Part shown: positions 5,037 through 9,915 of the stretch, piece after piece | Position numbering within the stretch: the stretch's first letter is position 1 | Layout of the letters: every line of letters begins with the position of its first letter | NCBI GenBank assembly: GCA_023424275.1 | Contig: JAFAED010000220.1 | Location: forward strand, 1-9,915 | DNA length: 9,915 nucleotides | Reading direction: 5' to 3' | Origin: Pseudomonadota bacterium | GTDB taxonomy: Bacteria > Pseudomonadota > Alphaproteobacteria > Sphingomonadales > Sphingomonadaceae | Position numbers and translations under genes: made by a program | Notes under the pieces: generated by a model | What the model was told of the DNA's origin: nothing | Database searches by the model: none | What the model saw: only the letters and a program-made list of their open reading frames with translations

Positions 5037-6707
5037 ATGAGCGAACAAATCGAGGCAGCAGCGCCCATCGATACCCGGCAGAGCGAGCGCAAGGTCATCC
5101 TCGCCTCGTCGCTCGGCACCGTCTTCGAATGGTATGATTTCTACCTTTACGGCCTGCTCGCGACGATTATCTCGGCGCAATTCTTCTCCGGCGTCAACGA
5201 AACCACCGGCTTCATCTTCGCGCTCGCGGCCTTCGCCGCGGGTTTTGCGGTCAGGCCGTTCGGCGCGGTCGTCTTCGGGCGCATCGGCGACCTCGTCGGG
5301 CGCAAGAACACCTTCCTTGTCACCATGGGTCTGATGGGGGTGTCGACCTTCCTCGTCGGCGTACTGCCCAGCTATGCGTCGATCGGCGTCGCGGCGCCGA
5401 TCCTGCTCGTGCTGCTGCGTCTCGTCCAGGGGCTTGCGCTCGGCGGCGAATATGGCGGCGCCGCCACTTATGTGGCCGAACATGCCCCCGACGGCAAACG
5501 CGGCCTCTTCACCAGCTTCATCCAGACCACGGCGACGCTCGGGCTGTTCGCGGCGCTCGGCGTCGTCATCGTCATCCGCTCGGCGATGGGCGAGGCGGCC
5601 TTTGCCGACTGGGGCTGGCGCATTCCCTTCCTGATCTCGGTGATCCTGCTCGGCGTCTCGCTCTGGATCCGCCTCCAGCTCGAGGAGAGCCCGGTCTTCA
5701 AACAGATGAAGGAAGAGGGCACGACCTCAAAGGCGCCGCTCACCGAAGCGTTCGGGCGCTGGGAAAACCTCAAATGGGTAATCGTCGCGCTGTTCGGCGC
5801 GGTCGCGGGGCAGGCGGTCGTCTGGTATTCGGGGCAATTCTACGCGCTCTTCTTCCTTGAAAAGACGCTGAAGGTCGATGGCGCGACCGCAAACATATTG
5901 ATCGCTATCGCGCTGGCCCTCGGCACGCCCTTCTTCATCTTCTTCGGCTGGCTCAGCGACAAGATCGGGCGCAAACCGATCATCCTCGCGGGCTGCGCGC
6001 TGGCAGCGATCACCTATTTCCCCGCGTTCCAGATGCTGACCGCTGCCGCGAACCCGGCGATGGCAAAGGCACAGGCGAGCGCCGCCGTGTCGGTCACCGC
6101 CGATCCGCGCGCCTGCGCCTTCCAGTTCGATCCCGTCGGCAAGGAGAAGTTCGAAAGCACCGGCTGCGACATCGCCAAATCAGCGCTGGCAAAGGCGGGT
6201 GTCAGCTACACCAGCGTCATTCGCCCGCGCCACACGGGGCAGGCGGCGACGGTCACGATCGGCGACCGCGTCCTCGTCGCGCCCGAACCGTGGCGCCTTG
6301 CCGAGAATGACCGTGCGGGCGCCGCCGAGGCGTTCCGCAAGGAACTGGCCGCGGCAACCGCTGCGGCGGGCTATCCCGCCAAGGCCGACCTCGACGCGAT
6401 GAACAAGCCGCTGGTCGTCGCGATCCTCTTCTACCTCGTGCTGCTCGTGACGATGGTTTACGGCCCGATCGCCGCGCTGCTCGTCGAACTCTTCCCGAGC
6501 CGTATCCGCTATACCGCGATGTCGCTGCCCTATCACATCGGCAATGGCTGGTTCGGCGGCTTCCTGCCGACGACGGCGTTCGCGATGGTCGCGGCCACCG
6601 GCAATATCTATTACGGCCTGTGGTATCCGGTCATCGTCGCGGTGATCACATTGGTCGTCGGCCTGTTGTTCCTGCCCGAAACATTCCGGCGGTCGCTTCA
6701 TCCCTAG
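5037..6707 (+). CDS. MFS transporter, metabolite:H+ symporter (MHS) family
   Basis: This 556-residue inner-membrane protein probably imports a small metabolite or osmolyte with protons. The substrate is not evident. LASSLGTVFEWYDFYLYG (22-39) is the MHS/ProP-ShiA first-helix signature. Motif A occurs in both halves: GRIGDLVGRK (81-90) and GWLSDKIGRK (304-313). LVQGLALGGEYGGAATY (129-145) marks TM4. Six hydrophobic helices lie before residue 215 and six after about 246. Between TM9 and TM10 (about 337-456) is a soluble insertion of about 120 residues with Cys360 and Cys377. By the usual topology it faces the periplasm. Typical MHS proteins have about 430-450 residues, so this insert accounts for the extra length. 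The start has GGGGA six bases upstream, at the edge of the inverted repeat. Confidence 0.88.
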   Translation: MSEQIEAAAPIDTRQSERKVILASSLGTVFEWYDFYLYGLLATIISAQFFSGVNETTGFIFALAAFAAGFAVRPFGAVVFGRIGDLVGRKNTFLVTMGLMGVSTFLVGVLPSYASIGVAAPILLVLLRLVQGLALGGEYGGAATYVAEHAPDGKRGLFTSFIQTTATLGLFAALGVVIVIRSAMGEAAFADWGWRIPFLISVILLGVSLWIRLQLEESPVFKQMKEEGTTSKAPLTEAFGRWENLKWVIVALFGAVAGQAVVWYSGQFYALFFLEKTLKVDGATANILIAIALALGTPFFIFFGWLSDKIGRKPIILAGCALAAITYFPAFQMLTAAANPAMAKAQASAAVSVTADPRACAFQFDPVGKEKFESTGCDIAKSALAKAGVSYTSVIRPRHTGQAATVTIGDRVLVAPEPWRLAENDRAGAAEAFRKELAAATAAAGYPAKADLDAMNKPLVVAILFYLVLLVTMVYGPIAALLVELFPSRIRYTAMSLPYHIGNGWFGGFLPTTAFAMVAATGNIYYGLWYPVIVAVITLVVGLLFLPETFRRSLHP

Positions 6708-6714
6708 GCATAGA

Positions 6715-6742
6715 TTGACCCATCCGGCCCGCGCGCTAGGAT
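6715..6742 (+). promoter_or_regulatory. Candidate sigma-70 type promoter for the alpha/beta hydrolase
   Basis: TTGACC (6715-6720, five of six to the -35 consensus) is followed after 16 bp by TAGGAT (6737-6742, four of six to the -10 consensus). Transcription would start near 6749, giving a leader of about 15 bases that contains the GAGG ribosome binding site (6755-6758). It lies in the 56-bp gap after the transporter stop, so the hydrolase may be transcribed independently of it. Confidence 0.5.
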
Positions 6743-6763
6743 CGCCCCAGCCTTGAGGGGGGC

Positions 6764-7810
6764 ATGATGATCGCCGACGACATAGAGTTCGACCCGCCGC
6801 CACCGCCGCGGCGTCCGTGGTTCCGGCGCAAGCGGGTGCTGATCCCGCTCGTGCTTTTGCTTGCGATCCTTGGCGCCTTCCTTGCGCTGCGCACCGCCGA
6901 CACCGACCGCGATGCCATGATCGCCAAATATAGCGGGCCGGCGGGGGCCTTTGTCGCGGGTCCGGCGGGACAGCGGATCCATTATCGCGATCAGGGCGAG
7001 CGCGGCGGCCCCGTCATCATCCTGCTTCACGGGTCGAACAGCAGCCTCCAGACATGGGAACCGCTGGTCAAACGCCTTGGCGAGACCTGGCGCGTCGTCA
7101 CGCTCGACCTGCCGGGGCATGGGCTGACCGGCGGCACACCCGACAAGGATTATAGCGCCGAGGGCATGATCGCGGCGGTCGATGTCGTCGCGGCGAAACT
7201 GGGGATCGACCATTTCGTTCTCGGCGGCAATTCGATGGGTGGCTGGGTCGCCTGGCGCTACGCGCTGGCTCAGCCTGGCCGCGTCGACGCGCTGCTGCTG
7301 CTCGATGCCAGCGGGATGCCGCTGCGCAAGGGCGAAAAGGCCCCGCCGTCGAACATCGGCTTTCGCGTCCTCGAATATCCGTTCGGTCGCTGGCTCGCGA
7401 CCCAGATCACGCCGCGCTCGCTGGTCGAGGAATCGCTGCGCGGGTCGGTCGAGAAGAAGGCGATCGTCGATGACGCAATGATCGATCGCTATTGGGAATT
7501 GCTGCGTTTCCCCGGCAATCGCGAAGCGACGGTGCTGCGTGCCCGTATGGATCGCGAGCCCGCGATGGCGGCGCGCGTCGGCGAGATAGCGGCGCCGACG
7601 CTGATCCTGTTCGGCGACAAGGACCGGCTGATCAATCCGACCGCGGCCAAGACCTTCAACGAACGTATCGCGGGGTCGGAGGTCGTGCTCCTGCCCGGAA
7701 TCGGCCATTTGCCGATGGAGGAGGCACCCGATGCGACCGCCGCGGCGATCGCCGACTTCCTCAAGCGGCGGCTTGCTGTCCCGCCGCCGGAGAATCCAGA
7801 AACGCGCTGA
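6764..7810 (+). CDS. Membrane-anchored alpha/beta hydrolase
   Basis: The 348-residue product is an alpha/beta-hydrolase-fold enzyme of unknown substrate. Residues 1-24 are charged with a Pro run (11-15) and an Arg/Lys-rich PWFRRKR. Residues about 25-43 form one hydrophobic helix, so the catalytic domain is probably anchored on the outer face of the inner membrane. The oxyanion motif LLHGSNSS is at 87-94, the nucleophile elbow GNSMGG puts the serine at 157, GDKD near 284-287 supplies the acid, and GIGHLPMEE gives His315. The order matches esterases, haloperoxidase-like and meta-cleavage-product hydrolases. These motifs cannot separate them. Two ATGs (6764 and 6767) lie after GAGG, and I use the first. 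The 3' end overlaps the opposite-strand hydrolase gene by 50 bp. Confidence 0.85.
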   Translation: MMIADDIEFDPPPPPRRPWFRRKRVLIPLVLLLAILGAFLALRTADTDRDAMIAKYSGPAGAFVAGPAGQRIHYRDQGERGGPVIILLHGSNSSLQTWEPLVKRLGETWRVVTLDLPGHGLTGGTPDKDYSAEGMIAAVDVVAAKLGIDHFVLGGNSMGGWVAWRYALAQPGRVDALLLLDASGMPLRKGEKAPPSNIGFRVLEYPFGRWLATQITPRSLVEESLRGSVEKKAIVDDAMIDRYWELLRFPGNREATVLRARMDREPAMAARVGEIAAPTLILFGDKDRLINPTAAKTFNERIAGSEVVLLPGIGHLPMEEAPDATAAAIADFLKRRLAVPPPENPETR

Positions 7811-8516
7811 TCCGCGCCGAAATCGCCGCAGCGTGGGTGAAAGGAAAGAGGTGCGATCCCGGCACCACCTCCAGCACCGCGCCATCGATCAGGTCGGCGA
7901 TCACCTGTCCGTGGCACGCGGGAACGACCCCGTCGCGCTCGCCCATCAGGATCAGCACGGGCTTGCCTTTCAGCAGCGGCAAGGTTGCGACGCTGCTCCA
8001 CCCCGCCATCGCCATCGTCTGATAGGCAAGGCCGAGCGGAGTCGCGGTCGGCAGCTTGAGGCCGCTCGCCAGCATATCGTCGTCGAGCAGTGCGGCCCAG
8101 CCGATCCCCGGGGCGCTCACTGTCGGTGTCGTCGCCATCAGAACCAGCCGGCGCACGCGGCCCGGAAACTGGATCGCAATCTGTTGCGCCAGCGCGCCGC
8201 CCCAACTGAACCCCGCGACGTCGATCAGCCTGTGTCCAAGGCGATCGGCGATCTCCATCACCACCGCGGCGATCGTCGGTGCACCATAGGGGAGCAGCGC
8301 GTCGGGCGAGCCCCCGACGCCGGGCATGTCGAGCGTCCACACCTCGCGTCCGTGGATCTGTGCGAGCAGCGGCGCCGCGGCCGCCAGATCGGCCCCGATC
8401 CCGTTCAGGAACAACAGCGGTGTGCCCGGCATATCCTCACGCCAGCGCGCGACGCGCAGCGACAGGCCATAGATATGCTCGGTATGGATGGACGGGCGGC
8501 CGCTGATCCTGCTCAT
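7761..8516 (-). CDS. Alpha/beta hydrolase resembling intracellular poly(3-hydroxyalkanoate) depolymerase
   Basis: The 251-residue cytosolic protein resembles PhaZ of medium-chain PHA-producing pseudomonads, which releases hydroxyacids from storage granules. Shared landmarks are LLFLNGIGADL (34-44), the oxyanion region, then DMPGVGGS (63-70), the elbow GFSWGGALAQQ (102-112) with Ser104, and MAGWSSV (170-176). The catalytic triad is completed by Asp195 in GERDGVVP and His222 in GSHLF. It is some 30 residues shorter than Pseudomonas PhaZ, mostly in the lid between about 132 and 170, so its substrate could differ. There is no signal peptide. No phaC, phasin or second phaZ is in the window, so the PHA role is inference from family resemblance. 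The ribosome binding site is weak (GAAAG, about 8 bases before the ATG). The last 50 bp overlap the convergent hydrolase gene. Confidence 0.7.
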   Translation of the reverse strand: MSRISGRPSIHTEHIYGLSLRVARWREDMPGTPLLFLNGIGADLAAAAPLLAQIHGREVWTLDMPGVGGSPDALLPYGAPTIAAVVMEIADRLGHRLIDVAGFSWGGALAQQIAIQFPGRVRRLVLMATTPTVSAPGIGWAALLDDDMLASGLKLPTATPLGLAYQTMAMAGWSSVATLPLLKGKPVLILMGERDGVVPACHGQVIADLIDGAVLEVVPGSHLFPFTHAAAISARISAFLDSPAAGQQAAA

Positions 8517-8542
8517 GCGCGCTGCTTTCGCATGTTTCGATG

Positions 8543-8577
8543 ACAGGCGAAAGGCCGGCGGGGCCTAGCCCGCCTGT
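8543..8577. repeat. Nested perfect inverted repeat at the end of the small membrane protein gene
   Basis: ACAGGCG (8543-8549) pairs with CGCCTGT (8571-8577), and inside it AGGCC (8552-8556) pairs with GGCCT (8562-8566) around GGCGG. The structure overlaps the minus-strand stop codon at 8565-8567. On the plus strand it is followed by TTTTG, terminator-like in the direction away from the minus-strand genes. On the minus strand there is no T-run. It could slow read-through from the convergent plus-strand hydrolase gene, or separate the two minus-strand messages. Confidence 0.5.
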
Positions 8578-8828
8578 TTTGCGGCAGCGGCCGCCTGTTC
8601 AAAGCGAAGGCAGTCGAAAATCTTTGCGCCGGCCAGGAACACCGATCCGCTGCACGCCACGAGGAGCAGCTTTCCGCCCAGTCCCGGATATTCGTGAAGA
8701 TAGGCGGTCCCGCGCGCCATGGCGCCGACGCCCAGCGCATAGATGATGAGGCAGGCCTCGAAGCGGGTCTTGATGACGAACAGGCGTCCGATTTTTTTCA
8801 GCATCACCATAATCCAAGCAAGCGTCAT
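8565..8828 (-). CDS. Small two-helix membrane protein of unknown function
   Basis: The reading frame gives up to 87 residues. It looks like a small conserved sphingomonad protein that I recognise only as hypothetical. The core runs KKIGRLFVIKTRFEACLII to a Gly/Ala-rich first transmembrane helix (about 24-40). A short loop, ARGTAYLHEYPGLGG, and a second helix (about 52-68) follow, then a polar Ala/Gln-rich tail. Two helices with a short Tyr/His/Glu loop and a Lys/Arg-rich N-terminus suggest an inner-membrane hairpin with both ends in the cytosol. The start is uncertain: Met1, Met7 and Met9 are all possible and none has a strong Shine-Dalgarno. MLKKIGRLF at Met9 looks like a natural beginning. 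It lies between the ZnF-UBP gene and the PhaZ-like gene on the same strand. Confidence 0.65.
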   Translation of the reverse strand: MTLAWIMVMLKKIGRLFVIKTRFEACLIIYALGVGAMARGTAYLHEYPGLGGKLLLVACSGSVFLAGAKIFDCLRFEQAAAAAKQAG

Positions 8829-8837
8829 GCCAGTGGC

Positions 8838-8854
8838 GCAAATCCGCGATTTGC
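8838..8854 (-). promoter_or_regulatory. Leader palindrome of the small membrane protein gene
   Basis: GCAAATC (8838-8844) and GATTTGC (8848-8854) are perfect reverse complements around CGC. The palindrome lies 10-26 bases before the first possible ATG on the minus strand. It could be an operator site or an RNA hairpin. Nothing in the sequence decides between these. Confidence 0.35.
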
Positions 8855-8874
8855 TCCGCGCGGCTTATGGTAAA

Positions 8875-8900
8875 CTGTAAATTAACCCGACAATCGGGGG
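8875..8900 (-). terminator. Weak candidate terminator after the ZnF-UBP gene
   Basis: Read on the minus strand, CCCGA-TTG-TCGGG (8886-8898) forms a short perfect stem followed by TTAATTTAC, an A/T-rich but interrupted tail, about 25 bases after the ZnF-UBP stop. The stem has only 5 bp, so partial termination or none is possible. The A/T-rich tail may also hold the promoter for the small membrane protein gene. Confidence 0.35.
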
Positions 8901-8922
8901 AAGGGCGTCGGCGCGATCGACC

Positions 8923-9225
8923 TTAAAAATATCGGGGGATCGGTCCGATCTGCGGGGTCTGGTCGGGCAGGTCGACCACCGTCTCGTCGACATAGCACCA
9001 TCCCCAGCCTTCGGGCGGATCATAACCCTCGATGATGGGATGGCCCGTTTCGTGGAAATGCGCGCGGGCGTGGCGGTTGGGCGAATCGTCGCAGCAGCCG
9101 ACATGGCCGCAGCTACGGCAGAGCCGCAGATGCACCCAGAGGCTGCCGGTGCGCAGGCATTCCTCGCACCCCTTGGCGCTGGGGACGACCTCTTGGATGG
9201 CGGTTTCGTGCGAACAGGCTGTCAT
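8923..9225 (-). CDS. UBP-type zinc finger (ZnF-UBP) small protein
   Basis: The 100-residue protein is almost entirely one UBP-type zinc finger, the fold that in eukaryotic deubiquitinases and HDAC6 binds the free C-terminus of ubiquitin. The zinc ligand pattern is visible: Cys20 and Cys23 (CEEC), Cys36 and Cys39 (CRSC), Cys44/Cys45 (GHVGCC), then His52, His56 and His62. An extra Cys4/His6 pair near the N-terminus resembles the first ligands of the full domain. LWVHLRLCRSCGHVGCCD is the family core. Bacteria have no ubiquitin, so the ligand is unknown. Stand-alone versions of this size do occur in bacterial genomes. The start has a strong Shine-Dalgarno, AAGGAGGA (9229-9236). The gene follows astB by 31 bp on the same strand and is probably co-transcribed. 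Confidence 0.88.
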   Translation of the reverse strand: MTACSHETAIQEVVPSAKGCEECLRTGSLWVHLRLCRSCGHVGCCDDSPNRHARAHFHETGHPIIEGYDPPEGWGWCYVDETVVDLPDQTPQIGPIPRYF

Positions 9226-9256
9226 GCGTCCTCCTTGGTCCCGGCGCGCGCCCGGT

Positions 9257-9915
9257 TCAGCCGAGCTCGTTCAAATCCATCCGGTCCAGCAGCGCCGCGC
9301 GCGCCCTGCGTACGTCGGCTGCCAGCGCGGACGAGGCAAGGTCGCCCGGCGCGATCGCCTCGGGCCAGTGCTTTGCCACGACGTCGGCGATCCGGTCGAG
9401 TTTCGCCTCGTCGGCGATGAAGCGCGGATCGACCGTCGCGGGGTCGGCGACGACGCGCAGCCGCAGGCACGCGGGACCGCCGCCGTTCGCCATCGACTGG
9501 CGCACGTTGACGGGCAGCAGGCGGCGGATCGGGCCATTGCCGGCGACATGCGCTTCCAGCCAGGTCCACACCGCCGGCGTGTCCTGTGCCTCGGTCGGCA
9601 GCACCAGCCCCATGCCGCCGCCATCGGGCAGGCTGACGAGCTGCGCGTTGAACAGATAGGATTTGATCGCGTCGGGCAGGCTCACCGCGCTCGCGGGCAC
9701 CTCGACGATCTCGACCGCGGGGAAGGCCGCGCGGATTTCGGCGTGCGCGGCCTCGCGGTCTTCGAACGCGCTTTCGTGCGTGAACAGCACATGCTCGTTC
9801 GCGACCGCGACGACGTCGTTATGGAAAGCGCCGCCCTGGATCGCGGTATCCGACTGGCGGATGAAGAGCGTGCGTGCCGGATCGAGCCGGTGATGTCGCG
9901 CGATCGCCTTCGACG
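9257..9915 (-). CDS. astB: N-succinylarginine dihydrolase AstB, C-terminal half (partial)
   Basis: AstB converts N2-succinylarginine to N2-succinylornithine, two ammonia and CO2, the second step of the arginine succinyltransferase pathway that uses arginine as nitrogen and carbon source. The window holds 218 codons plus stop. The N-terminal part, roughly half of the about 445-residue family length, lies beyond position 9915. Diagnostic segments are RQSDTAIQGGAFHNDVVAVAN, whose His codon is at 9821-9823 and matches the catalytic histidine, SYLFNAQLVSLP, and SMANGGGPACLRLRVV, whose Cys codon at 9467-9469 matches the nucleophile. A shorter frame starting with GTG at 9790 is not the true start, because the AstB reading continues upstream of it. 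Other ast genes would be expected to the right of the window. The ZnF-UBP gene follows at 31 bp. Confidence 0.93.
   Translation of the reverse strand, partial: SKAIARHHRLDPARTLFIRQSDTAIQGGAFHNDVVAVANEHVLFTHESAFEDREAAHAEIRAAFPAVEIVEVPASAVSLPDAIKSYLFNAQLVSLPDGGGMGLVLPTEAQDTPAVWTWLEAHVAGNGPIRRLLPVNVRQSMANGGGPACLRLRVVADPATVDPRFIADEAKLDRIADVVAKHWPEAIAPGDLASSALAADVRRARAALLDRMDLNELG

Noticed and set aside
6180..7885. Minus-strand frames of 207 and 393 codons opposite the transporter and the hydrolase.
   Set aside because: They are shadows with low-complexity Arg/Asp/Gln composition. The plus-strand proteins have intact family motifs.
1..9915. A search for CRISPR arrays, toxin-antitoxin pairs, transposases, phage genes, tRNAs or a defence island.
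   Set aside because: No direct-repeat array, integrase or transposase motif, tRNA cloverleaf or defence gene was seen. The genes are typical core or accessory metabolism, so I do not claim a new system here.

Overview
This window looks like ordinary chromosomal DNA from a Sphingomonadaceae-type alphaproteobacterium (Sphingopyxis, Sphingobium or Sphingomonas-like). It is GC-rich, G/C dominates third codon positions, and the protein sequences have a sphingomonad flavour. The order bamA - skp/ompH - fabZ without the lpxD and lpxA genes that usually flank fabZ fits a lineage that replaced lipopolysaccharide with glycosphingolipids. Two palindrome-pair intergenic repeats of the kind common in these genomes are also present. 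The genus is inferred, not proven.

Layout, left to right. Positions 1-96 are the last codons of bamA. It overlaps by one base with a periplasmic Skp/OmpH chaperone gene (96-785), followed 4 bp later by fabZ (790-1269). A 207-bp spacer holds a long REPIN-like inverted repeat and a small hairpin just before the ribosomal protein L31 gene rpmE (1477-1704). Facing it is a solitary glycerol kinase gene, glpK (minus strand, 1732-3204). The rpmE terminator appears to lie inside the last codons of glpK. A divergent intergenic region of 307 bp holds three clear hairpins and leads into an RhlE-type DEAD-box RNA helicase (3512-4915). A second inverted repeat separates the helicase from a 12-TM MHS-family transporter with an unusually large extracytoplasmic insertion (5037-6707). 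A recognisable promoter then drives a membrane-anchored alpha/beta hydrolase (6764-7810).

The right third is on the minus strand. Reading in the direction of transcription it contains astB (N-succinylarginine dihydrolase, N-terminus beyond the window), a strong-RBS ZnF-UBP small protein, a small two-TM membrane protein, and a PhaZ-like alpha/beta hydrolase. The 3' end of the last gene overlaps the convergent hydrolase gene by 50 bp.

Functionally the window mixes outer-membrane biogenesis (BamA, Skp), fatty acid synthesis (FabZ), translation and RNA metabolism (L31, RhlE), and carbon/nitrogen catabolism (GlpK, AstB, the transporter, perhaps polyhydroxyalkanoate turnover). I see no tRNA, rRNA, CRISPR array, transposase, phage gene or recognisable defence locus. 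The points most worth a second look are the structured leaders of rhlE and rpmE, the two REPIN-like repeats (one reaching a ribosome binding site), the insertion in the transporter, and the bacterial ZnF-UBP protein next to astB.
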